Part shown: one piece after another, positions 10,425 through 17,886 of the stretch
How positions within the stretch are numbered: position 1 is the stretch's first letter
How the letters are laid out: each line of letters opens with the position of its first letter
NCBI GenBank assembly: GCA_022538095.1
Contig: JAKYXN010000044.1
Coordinates: 1 to 43,862, forward strand
DNA from: Puniceicoccaceae bacterium K14
GTDB lineage: Bacteria; Verrucomicrobiota; Verrucomicrobiia; Opitutales; Opitutaceae
Direction of reading: 5' to 3'
Length of the DNA: 43,862 nucleotides
Program-made: the position numbers and the translations under genes
The notes under the pieces: generated by a model
The model's input: only the letters and a program-made list of their open reading frames with translations
The model's database searches: none
Told to the model about the DNA's origin: nothing

Positions 10425-11423
10425 ATGAGTTCAGATACACGTTCGGTAATCATAAAAGGCACAGGTTCGTATGCGCCAGAAAAGATTCTTTCGAACGATG
10501 ATCTGGCAAAATTGGTAGACACCTCCGACGAGTGGATCACAGCTCGCACAGGAATCCGATCACGCCGCATCGCCGCAGATGACGAATACGCTTCTGATTT
10601 AGGTAGTAAAGCTGCTGCTCGCGCTCTCGAAGACGCAGGCATAACTGCCGAGGAGGTTGACATCGTAATTGTCGCGACGATTACGCCAGATATGCCTTTC
10701 CCGTCCACTGCATGTATCATTCAGGCAAAGCTTGGAGTCGGTAACGCTCTTTGCATGGACATAGAAGCGGCTTGCTCTGGCTTCTTATACATCGCGGAAG
10801 TTGCCTCTTCTTTGCTAAAAAACGGCAACTACAAGCACGCGTTGATCATTGGTACGGAGAAACTCTCTAGTATTTTGGATTGGGAAGATCGCACTACCTG
10901 CGTTCTTTTTGGTGATGGCGCTGGTGCAGCGATTCTTAGCCTATCCGACGAACCGAACACTGGCCTAATCGATTTCAAACTGGGAGCCGACGGTAAAAAC
11001 TCTGAGCTCCTTCACATGCCCGGCGGCGGCAGTGCAGTACCGGCTTCGACAAATTCACTAGAAACGCGCCAACATTTTTTGAAAATGCGCGGGCGAGAAG
11101 TTTTCAAATCGGCAGTTCGCGTCATGGAACAGTCTGCGATTGAGATACTTGATCAAAATCAGTTGAACGCAAATGACATAAAATGCGTCATACCCCACCA
11201 AGCAAATTTGAGGATCATCGAATCCTTATCAAATCGCCTGGAACTTCCTTTGGACAAATTCTATCTCAATTTAGACAAATACGGTAACACATCCGCGGCC
11301 TCCATTCCGATAGCTCTCGATGAAGCTTATCGCACCGGGCGCTTAAAAAGCGGGGACATTATCCTAATGGTCGCTTTTGGGGCAGGCCTAACTTGGGGAG
11401 CAAGCCTTTTGAAATGGCGATAG
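10425..11423 (+). CDS. fabH: Beta-ketoacyl-ACP synthase III (FabH)
   Basis: FabH starts fatty acid synthesis by condensing acetyl-CoA with malonyl-ACP. The product, read from the ATG at 10425 (332 aa), opens with VIIKGTGSYAPE as FabH proteins do. An in-frame upstream ATG at 10341 would overlap plsX and add 28 unrelated residues, so it was rejected. The catalytic triad is visible: Cys117 in EAACSGF, His in IPHQANLRI and Asn in YGNTSAAS. It follows plsX directly. Confidence 0.97.
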   Translation: MSSDTRSVIIKGTGSYAPEKILSNDDLAKLVDTSDEWITARTGIRSRRIAADDEYASDLGSKAAARALEDAGITAEEVDIVIVATITPDMPFPSTACIIQAKLGVGNALCMDIEAACSGFLYIAEVASSLLKNGNYKHALIIGTEKLSSILDWEDRTTCVLFGDGAGAAILSLSDEPNTGLIDFKLGADGKNSELLHMPGGGSAVPASTNSLETRQHFLKMRGREVFKSAVRVMEQSAIEILDQNQLNANDIKCVIPHQANLRIIESLSNRLELPLDKFYLNLDKYGNTSAASIPIALDEAYRTGRLKSGDIILMVAFGAGLTWGASLLKWR

Positions 11424-11453
11424 TTTTCACCGAATCATTTAAAATCAATTTTC

Positions 11454-12530
11454 ATGCATTACTTAATCAGGCTAACACTTTTATTGTTTCTAGCTCCAAT
11501 CGCTTCATTGTCGGCAGCAAACATTACATGGTCTGAAACCGATGGCTACCAATCAGATGAAATCGAGTTGTCCGGCCTCCTTCCCGAAGAAATTGGCCAA
11601 GTGCTAAACCTTATGAACTCTGGGCGAAAACTGGAGGAGAAAAAACGCTACAAAAAAGCACTCAAGAGGTTCAAAAAAGTAACAAAAAAATACCCCAAAA
11701 GCCAATACGCTCCCGAAGCCTACAACCGCATCGCCCAAATAAGCCTCAAACGCAACAAATTGGACGACGCCTTCGAAGCCTTCCAATCGATAGCATGGGT
11801 ATACCCCAATTATGGTAGCTTCAATGATACGATTGGCGAGATGTACAAAATCGCGATGGCCCGTTTAACGACCTATCGCGTCAAAATTTTCGGAGTCATT
11901 CCTGGCTTTCTAAACAAAGATCGTGCCATTAAGTACTTCGAACAAATCGTTTATATTGCTCCTTACGGCGACTATGCTCCGCTATCATTGATGAATGTTG
12001 CCAACACTTGGGACAAAATGGGCAACGACCAAATGGCAATCTACGCCCTTAATCGACTGGTAGTAAACTATCCTAACAGCCTGCTCACGCCTGATGCATA
12101 CTTAAAACTTGCAGAAAGCTACTCTGACCAAGTGAACGGTCCTCATTACGACCAGCGAGCCAACGAAGAGGCCATGACATACTTCCAGGATTTCTTGTAC
12201 CAATATCCTGAGGACAATCAAGTTGCTCGCGCTGAAGTCGGTCTTGAAGAAGCCGAAAACGTTTTAGCGATGAGCAAAATGAAAATCGCGGATTTCTACT
12301 ACTTTAAACGAAACCGCTACGAAGCGGCCCAAATTCTTTATAACGAAGCCATCACAATCGCTCCTAGATCACAAAGTGCCGACATCGCTCGTTCACGCCT
12401 GAGCGAGCTCGATGAAAAAATAGCTTCAGTGGAAGCCAAGAAAGAAGAAATCAGCGAAGAAGAAGCGAACGAGGCTATGCAGAAAAAGGCGGAAAAACGG
12501 GCGAAGCGGAAAATACTTGGAATATTCTAA
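11454..12530 (+). CDS. BamD-like periplasmic TPR protein
   Basis: The 358-residue product has a type I signal peptide (residues 1-22, ending SLSA) and then TPR-type helical repeats: GRKLEEKKRYKKALKRFKKV, YPKSQYAPEAYNRIAQ, YPNSLLTPDAYLKLAES and YEAAQILYNEAITIAP. This pattern of YPxSxYAxxA repeats is that of BamD/YbgF-type outer-membrane assembly proteins. It is longer than E. coli BamD (about 245 aa), has no lipobox Cys, and ends in a Lys/Glu-rich segment. It precedes the LptE-like lipoprotein gene by 23 bases, so the pair likely serves outer-membrane assembly. BamD orthology is probable but not proven. Confidence 0.7.
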   Translation: MHYLIRLTLLLFLAPIASLSAANITWSETDGYQSDEIELSGLLPEEIGQVLNLMNSGRKLEEKKRYKKALKRFKKVTKKYPKSQYAPEAYNRIAQISLKRNKLDDAFEAFQSIAWVYPNYGSFNDTIGEMYKIAMARLTTYRVKIFGVIPGFLNKDRAIKYFEQIVYIAPYGDYAPLSLMNVANTWDKMGNDQMAIYALNRLVVNYPNSLLTPDAYLKLAESYSDQVNGPHYDQRANEEAMTYFQDFLYQYPEDNQVARAEVGLEEAENVLAMSKMKIADFYYFKRNRYEAAQILYNEAITIAPRSQSADIARSRLSELDEKIASVEAKKEEISEEEANEAMQKKAEKRAKRKILGIF

Positions 12531-12553
12531 TCTAGTTTCATTAATTCGCCCTA

Positions 12554-13090
12554 ATGAAACGACTCGCCCTGCTATCCATACTCGCTCTTTCAGGATTTCT
12601 GATTTCAAGCTGCGTGTCCTACACACGAGGCCTACCTAACGATCCCGAGTACGCGACTGTGTACGTGAAGCCAATCATTAACGATTCGAGTTTCCCACTA
12701 CTTGAAAGCTCACTCACTTCAAAAACTCGGAAAACAATTAACGAAACCGGCTTCCTCCGCACCGATGATAAAGAAAATGCCGACACCACCCTCCAGGTGG
12801 AAATTTTCAACTTCAGCAGAGATATAGAAGCGATTCAAAAAAGCGATTTGGGCAGAGAGAAAAAACTCTCATTACAAATGGTGGTCTCCATAAGCTTGTA
12901 CGAAGGCATCGATACAAGTGCTCCAATTTTTGAAAATCGCACATTCACGGTCCGACAAGATATATTTTCGGATAGCGATATAACCACCGCCGAGGTGACA
13001 AACCAAGTAGACGCAGAGCACCAGGCAACTCCCGAGCTAAGTCGAAAGATAGCTACTCGAATCGCGGAAATATTGACCGAATCTTGGTAA
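12554..13090 (+). CDS. LptE-like LPS-assembly lipoprotein (putative)
   Basis: This 178-residue protein has a lipoprotein signal peptide with lipobox LISSC, so Cys20 should be lipidated. The mature part (VYVKPIINDSSFPLLES, then TRKTINETGFLRTDDKENADTTLQVEI) follows the beta-alpha-beta plan of the LptE/RlpB family, in which a conserved segment resembling 'two-sided' homodimer ends is followed by a variable beta sheet. LptE plugs LptD and helps LPS reach the cell surface. Sequence similarity in this family is weak, so the name is by pattern and context (next to a BamD-like gene). Confidence 0.6.
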   Translation: MKRLALLSILALSGFLISSCVSYTRGLPNDPEYATVYVKPIINDSSFPLLESSLTSKTRKTINETGFLRTDDKENADTTLQVEIFNFSRDIEAIQKSDLGREKKLSLQMVVSISLYEGIDTSAPIFENRTFTVRQDIFSDSDITTAEVTNQVDAEHQATPELSRKIATRIAEILTESW

Positions 13091-13152
13091 AAGTTAATTT
13101 GTCACCAATGCAAGCTTGAGCCTTAGGCCTGGAGCACAATAGGTTTCACGCA

Positions 13153-13809
13153 ATGCAACAACCTATTCTAGCTCCTTCAATGCTCGCCGCCAACCATGTG
13201 AGACTGGCTGAAGATATAAAGGCTGTGGAAACAGCCGGAGCGAAATGGCTCCATATCGATATCATGGATGGTCACTTCGTTCCAAATCTGACTTTTGGGC
13301 CTCAAACTGTTGCGGACCTAAGAAAAGAAGTGGACCTCTTTTTCGACGTTCACCTCATGTTAGATAATCCACAAAACTACATAGACGCCTTCATAGATGC
13401 CGGAGCTCAGCAAATCAGCATACACGTTGAACCTGAATACGATGTCGAAGGAACCCTAAAGAAAATTAAAGAGCGAGGAGTCAAAGCAGGCATTGTCCTC
13501 AATCCCAAAACGGAGGCATCCTCTATAAAACCCTTTTTACCTATCGTCGATTTAGTGCTCGCGATGACTGTACAACCTGGATTTGGAGGGCAATCTTTCC
13601 AAGAAAGCGTTTTAGCAAAAACAAAACAGATAAACGATTGGCGAATATCGGCGGGATTGGATTTCCGAATACAAGTCGACGGAGGCGTAAATGATGAAAA
13701 CGCAAAACGTTGTTGGGAAAACGGCGTGGATACCTTCGTCGCCGGTTCTGCTTATTTTAGGTCCGACGACAGAATTACTTTTAGAGAGTCAATAGAATCA
13801 TTAGGCTAA
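13153..13809 (+). CDS. rpe: Ribulose-phosphate 3-epimerase
   Basis: Rpe interconverts ribulose 5-phosphate and xylulose 5-phosphate in the pentose phosphate pathway. The 218-residue TIM-barrel shows ILAPSMLAAN, the metal/catalytic block HIDIMDGHFVPN, DVHLML, MTVQPGFGGQSF and the second catalytic Asp in QVDGGV. All active-site residues are present. It is followed after nine bases by hpt, suggesting cotranscription. Confidence 0.97.
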   Translation: MQQPILAPSMLAANHVRLAEDIKAVETAGAKWLHIDIMDGHFVPNLTFGPQTVADLRKEVDLFFDVHLMLDNPQNYIDAFIDAGAQQISIHVEPEYDVEGTLKKIKERGVKAGIVLNPKTEASSIKPFLPIVDLVLAMTVQPGFGGQSFQESVLAKTKQINDWRISAGLDFRIQVDGGVNDENAKRCWENGVDTFVAGSAYFRSDDRITFRESIESLG

Positions 13810-13818
13810 TAAATATTC

Positions 13819-14391
13819 ATGGACACTCCAAAACCTACTTACGGAATTTCAGATCTCTCCTCGATCCTAGTTTCCAAAGAAGATATAGCCTCCCGCGTTG
13901 CAGAACTTGGCAAGGATCTCAATGAGTTCTATGGCAATCAGCACGTCACAGTAATCTGTATACTAAGCGGCGCTCTACTATTTACATCCGATATACTGAG
14001 ACACCTCACTTTCCCGACTCAACTAGATTGCCTTAGAGCCGAAAGCTATGGCAACAATACAGAATCCGCATCAAAGCCTCGCATAACCAATCCTCTCAAA
14101 AATACAGTCGAAGGTAAACATGTCCTTGTCATTGATGATATTTTGGACAGCGGAAAAACTCTGAAGTCCATTTCCGAATACTTAAAACAAGCCAATCCAC
14201 TCTCAGTCAAAACCTGCGTAATGCTCGATAAAAAGGAACGACGAGAGACCGAAATCGCCGCAGACTTCGTTGGTTTCGACATTCCAAATGCATTCGCTGT
14301 TGGGTATGGCTTGGATTTCGCAGAACACTACAGAAACCTATCAAGTATCGGCGTCTTGAAAGAAGAATTTCAAGTTGCCCCTAAAGATTAG
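13819..14391 (+). CDS. hpt: Hypoxanthine(-guanine) phosphoribosyltransferase
   Basis: Hpt salvages hypoxanthine and guanine to IMP and GMP using PRPP. The 190-residue product has CILSGALLFTSDIL, the PRPP-binding VLVIDDILDSGKTL at about residue 106-119, LDKKERR and the base-binding tail DFVGFDIPNAFAVGYGLDF. It is of ordinary length and complete. It lies between rpe and a methyltransferase gene with short gaps. Confidence 0.95.
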   Translation: MDTPKPTYGISDLSSILVSKEDIASRVAELGKDLNEFYGNQHVTVICILSGALLFTSDILRHLTFPTQLDCLRAESYGNNTESASKPRITNPLKNTVEGKHVLVIDDILDSGKTLKSISEYLKQANPLSVKTCVMLDKKERRETEIAADFVGFDIPNAFAVGYGLDFAEHYRNLSSIGVLKEEFQVAPKD

Positions 14392-14415
14392 GCTACAAAG
14401 AATATTTGAAATAGA

Positions 14416-15279
14416 ATGATTCTAGCGGACCAATGGCAGGACTATGAAATTCTCGAGTGCGGGGATGGAATGAAGAAAGAGCGATGGGGAGAAATAGTTC
14501 TCGTCCGACCAGACCCACAGGTGATCTGGCCATTGAGAGGCAAGGACTGGGGGCATTATGACGCCTTCTATCACAGAAGCAGCAAAGGAGGTGGCCGTTG
14601 GGAAATGAGATCTAAACTCCCTGATTCCTGGAAAATTAAATACAAAGATCGAGTCTTTAAAATTCGCCCGACAAATTTCAAGCATACGGGTCTTTTCCCA
14701 GAGCAAGCCGTAAACTGGGACTGGTTCGGACAAAAAATAAAGTCGTCCTCATCGAAAGCAAGAGTCTTGAATTTGTTCGGCTACACGGGCGGAGCGACAG
14801 TGGCGGCCGCATCTGCAGGTGCAGAAGTTTGCCACGTCGATGCAGCCAAAGGCATGGTCGCTTGGTGCAAAGAAAACGCAATAAAAAGCGATCTCGCTAA
14901 CGCGCCCATTCGCTACATCACCGATGATTGCGTAAAATTTGTCGAAAGAGAAATACGCCGAGGAAACAAATACGATGGAATCATCATGGATCCTCCATCC
15001 TATGGAAGAGGATCTAACGGCGAAATCTGGCAATTTGAAAAGGACCTATGGAAATTGCTGCAAAAATGCACACAACTTCTCAGCCCTGAACCTCTGTTCG
15101 TACTAGTAAATGCGTACACGACTGGAATTTCTCCGACTGTAGTTGGCAATTTGCTACGAGAATCAATCGGATATCAAAACGGTATTGTTTCTGCTGGAGA
15201 AATCGGGCTTCCTATTGCGAAAAGTAACAATGCCCTTCCCTGTGGCCTGTACGCACGTTGGGAATACCAAAAAACTTAA
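14416..15279 (+). CDS. RlmI-like SAM-dependent methyltransferase
   Basis: The 287-residue class I methyltransferase has an N-terminal beta-rich segment (about 1-95) and a Rossmann domain with the SAM loop VLNLFGYTGGATVAAA at about 115, acidic motif CHVDAAKG, and the catalytic/target motif IIMDPPSYGRG near 195. The DPPSYGRG signature and layout resemble RlmI/RlmK-type 23S rRNA base methyltransferases, but the PUA domain of RlmI is missing. The most likely substrate is rRNA; this is inference. It precedes the PPK2 gene by 46 bases. Confidence 0.82.
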   Translation: MILADQWQDYEILECGDGMKKERWGEIVLVRPDPQVIWPLRGKDWGHYDAFYHRSSKGGGRWEMRSKLPDSWKIKYKDRVFKIRPTNFKHTGLFPEQAVNWDWFGQKIKSSSSKARVLNLFGYTGGATVAAASAGAEVCHVDAAKGMVAWCKENAIKSDLANAPIRYITDDCVKFVEREIRRGNKYDGIIMDPPSYGRGSNGEIWQFEKDLWKLLQKCTQLLSPEPLFVLVNAYTTGISPTVVGNLLRESIGYQNGIVSAGEIGLPIAKSNNALPCGLYARWEYQKT

Positions 15280-15325
15280 TAGAACAAATCCTCCAACTCT
15301 AAAGCTAGTTAACCTAGATCTACTT

Positions 15326-16186
15326 ATGTCTGCGGAAAGCTTATTCCAAAGTAATTATTTTGAGTGTTATAAGAATATTGATTACAACACTTACCTTGAC
15401 GAAAAAAGTAGACTGCAGCTTGAATTACTCAATCTGCAGCATTGGATAATCGACAATAATAAGAGAGTCGCCATCACTTTCGATGGACGTGATGCAGCGG
15501 GTAAAGGCTCTAGCATCAAGCGCATAACTGAATATATGATGCCCAAGCACTTTCGCATAGTAGAGCTTGGCATCCCCACCCCTAGCGAATCTAAATACTG
15601 GTTTAGACGCTATGAAAAGCATCTTCCCAAGCCCGGGGAAATTGTATTCTTCGATCGCTCTTGGTATAATCGTGCAACGATCGAACCAACAATGGGCTAT
15701 TGCTCGCGTTCTCAGTACAAGTACTTCATGAACAAGGTACTAGACTGGGAAGAAAATCTCATTGATAATGGACTAATGCTAAAAAAAATCTACTTGTCTG
15801 TAGATAAAACAACGCAGTTAGTACGTTTCAAAGAACGCTTAGCGAACCCCCTCAAATATTGGAAGTATTCAAAAAACGACGAGGAAGTGAGACAATATTG
15901 GGACGTCTTCACCAATTACAAAGAGCAAATGTTCCAAAAGACTTCGTCGGAGAAAAGCCCTTGGAACGTTATTGGGTCAAACAACAAACTCGAAACCCGC
16001 TTAAAGTGCATGCTCTATCTTATCTCGCAAATACCATACAGCCCAGATTCAAAATACGTTCCGCTCGCTAAGGATAAAAGCAGAAAACGCTTCAGTATTC
16101 AGATAGAAGGTGTTGACTTTAAAAATTTAAACTACCGGCAACATAAACTCCTCACAACATTAGGCAGTCATTATGCAAAAACTTGA
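15326..16186 (+). CDS. ppk2: Polyphosphate kinase 2 (PPK2 family)
   Basis: PPK2 transfers phosphate between inorganic polyphosphate and nucleoside diphosphates. The 286-residue product shows the Walker A DGRDAAGKGSSIKR, the Walker B FFDRSWYNRATIEPTMGYCS, and the lid/late motif RLANPLKYWKYS. The single catalytic domain and length fit a one-domain PPK2. An in-frame extension back to 15143 runs through the upstream methyltransferase gene in another frame and lacks family resemblance; the ATG at 15326 gives the usual N-terminus. The last 14 bases overlap the Nudix gene. Confidence 0.93.
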   Translation: MSAESLFQSNYFECYKNIDYNTYLDEKSRLQLELLNLQHWIIDNNKRVAITFDGRDAAGKGSSIKRITEYMMPKHFRIVELGIPTPSESKYWFRRYEKHLPKPGEIVFFDRSWYNRATIEPTMGYCSRSQYKYFMNKVLDWEENLIDNGLMLKKIYLSVDKTTQLVRFKERLANPLKYWKYSKNDEEVRQYWDVFTNYKEQMFQKTSSEKSPWNVIGSNNKLETRLKCMLYLISQIPYSPDSKYVPLAKDKSRKRFSIQIEGVDFKNLNYRQHKLLTTLGSHYAKT

Positions 16187-16619
16187 TTTGCCAGTCATTC
16201 GCACTGCAGGTGGATTAGTCATCGATCACATAAATCGGATATTATTTATATTTAAAGACGGCAAATGGGACCTGCCTAAAGGGATTATTGAAGATGATGA
16301 AAATCCACTTTCTACAGCAATCAAGGAAACATCAGAAGAAACGGGGTTGTCAGCTACTTCACTTTCGTGCGTATGTGAGTTGATTCCGACTCACCATCTA
16401 TCCAAGTATAAAAAAAACAGTTACCTAAAAGTTACTGAATGGTTTTTACTCACTTGCGACAACAATAAGCAGTTTTTTTCCCCTCAAAAAGAAGAAGGAA
16501 TTGAGCATTGCGAATGGATACCCCTATGGGATCTTAATAAAGTTCTTTCTCAAACATCTTCTCGGACCCGGTATCTGCTAGAATTTTGGCTAAAATATTG
16601 TAAAAATATTACAAAATAG
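16173..16619 (+). CDS. Nudix hydrolase
   Basis: The 148-residue product has the Nudix box at about residue 45: GIIEDDENPLSTAIKETSEE, which obeys GX5EX7xEUXEEXGU except that the usual Arg is Lys, a tolerated change. The flanking strands GGLVIDHINRILFIF and the PKG turn are typical. Nudix enzymes hydrolyse nucleoside diphosphates linked to another group. The 14-base overlap with ppk2 implies translational coupling, which suggests action on a (poly)phosphorylated nucleotide such as diadenosine polyphosphate; this is inference only. Confidence 0.88.
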   Translation: MQKLDLPVIRTAGGLVIDHINRILFIFKDGKWDLPKGIIEDDENPLSTAIKETSEETGLSATSLSCVCELIPTHHLSKYKKNSYLKVTEWFLLTCDNNKQFFSPQKEEGIEHCEWIPLWDLNKVLSQTSSRTRYLLEFWLKYCKNITK

Positions 16620-16722
16620 CATTTTTATTGAAATAAATGATTTAGCAAATTGCTCATTGGTAAGCTCAGTTCCGCAATAAAGTTTAAGCTCGCACCCAAT
16701 ATTACCGTTCTTTTGGCCAAGC

Positions 16723-16738
16723 AATTCTTCGAAGAATT
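16723..16738. promoter_or_regulatory. Perfect palindrome just upstream of the glycan locus
   Basis: AATTCTTCGAAGAATT is a perfect 16-base palindrome ending five bases before the ATG (16744) of the first gene of the glycan locus. The flanks (CCAAGC on the left, TGGCT on the right) extend it imperfectly. It could be an operator or an mRNA hairpin over the ribosome-binding region. It lies in the 124-base gap that should also hold the locus promoter; no clear -10/-35 pair was found. Confidence 0.45.
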
Positions 16739-16743
16739 TGGCT

Positions 16744-17832
16744 ATGGATACTTTAACTGAAATTTCGCCTAGATGTATGATATCTGAACGCGTCGCTCCC
16801 ACTCAATATGATCACGAATGGGTTAAAGGCTGTGCAAGTGAACAAAAGTACGTTGACGACAGCAAACTAAACTTCTTCCACTACCCGGAATGGGTCAAAT
16901 GCTTAGAAGAGAGTTACCACTACAAAGCGTTCACTCTCCTGCAAAAAAAAGGAGTAAATTCTACAGCTCATATTCCTCTGGTTGAAGTGAATAGCTGGAT
17001 TTCAGGAAAAAGAGGCATATCCTTGCCTTACACCGACTTCTGCCCCCCGATGTGTGAGAATCAAAGTTCCTTTGACGCCGCGTTTAAGGAGATCATAAGG
17101 TTCGGGTTAGAGAGAAAATGGAGATACATCGAACTGAGGGACAGCGGCGATTACTTGGCGCAACACCCTTCTTCCACTCAATTTCACTCTCATAAATTAG
17201 AATTGCTAAGGAACGAAGACGACCAGTTCAATAATCTGGCTAGTTCTACTAGACGAGCTATACGCAAAGCTGAAAAATCAGGCCTGGAAATCTCAGTCTC
17301 TCGAAAACTAACCGATTTGAATGCTTTTTATAAATTGCAATGCATGACGCGCAAGCGCCACGGACTTCCTGCACAACCTTATACATTTTTTAAGAATATA
17401 CACCACAATATATTGGAAACGAACAAAGGAGTTGTCTTTTTGGCTAAATTAAATGGCACTGCTGCTGCTGGGGCACTGTTTCTTAACAATGAGAAAAAGA
17501 CTATTTACAAATTCGGAGCGTCCGACATCAATATCCAAGCAACTAGAGCTAATAATTTTGTAATGTGGGAAGCTATAAAATGGCACATTAATAGAGGTTT
17601 CAATGAATTACATTTCGGAAGATCGTCACTGGCTCACAAAGGCTTGAGAGCGTACAAATTAAGATGGGGAGCTAAAGAAGGCTCTATCAATTACTACCGA
17701 TATAATTTAAAAACACGAAAATTTACTGTACACAAAGATGCAGTGTCTGGCTGGTACAATGCATTCTTTAGCCACCTCCCAATTCCTTTTTCTCAATATA
17801 TTAGTAAACTTATCTATCGCCACGCCGCTTAA
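16744..17832 (+). CDS. FemAB-like GNAT-fold acyltransferase
   Basis: The 362-residue product belongs to the FemAB/GNAT group: STRRAIRKAEKSGLEISV in the middle is the typical segment, followed by FLAKLNGTAAAGALFL, YKFGASD and the late FGRSSLAHKGLRAYKLRWG block. Related proteins are often found at the head of exopolysaccharide loci. They are thought to transfer aminoacyl or acyl groups to glycan or lipid-linked precursors, though the substrate is usually unproven. An in-frame TTG at 16738 lies two codons upstream; the ATG at 16744 was chosen. It is the first gene of the plus-strand glycan locus, 54 bases before the Wzc-like gene. Confidence 0.78.
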   Translation: MDTLTEISPRCMISERVAPTQYDHEWVKGCASEQKYVDDSKLNFFHYPEWVKCLEESYHYKAFTLLQKKGVNSTAHIPLVEVNSWISGKRGISLPYTDFCPPMCENQSSFDAAFKEIIRFGLERKWRYIELRDSGDYLAQHPSSTQFHSHKLELLRNEDDQFNNLASSTRRAIRKAEKSGLEISVSRKLTDLNAFYKLQCMTRKRHGLPAQPYTFFKNIHHNILETNKGVVFLAKLNGTAAAGALFLNNEKKTIYKFGASDINIQATRANNFVMWEAIKWHINRGFNELHFGRSSLAHKGLRAYKLRWGAKEGSINYYRYNLKTRKFTVHKDAVSGWYNAFFSHLPIPFSQYISKLIYRHAA

Positions 17833-17886
17833 TTTTAAAGTTACCATTCAATCGATCAGGTAACAAAACGACTTAGACACACAACG

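Noticed and set aside
15143-15325. Upstream extension of the PPK2 gene
   Set aside because: It runs through the preceding methyltransferase gene in a different frame and has no PPK2 similarity.
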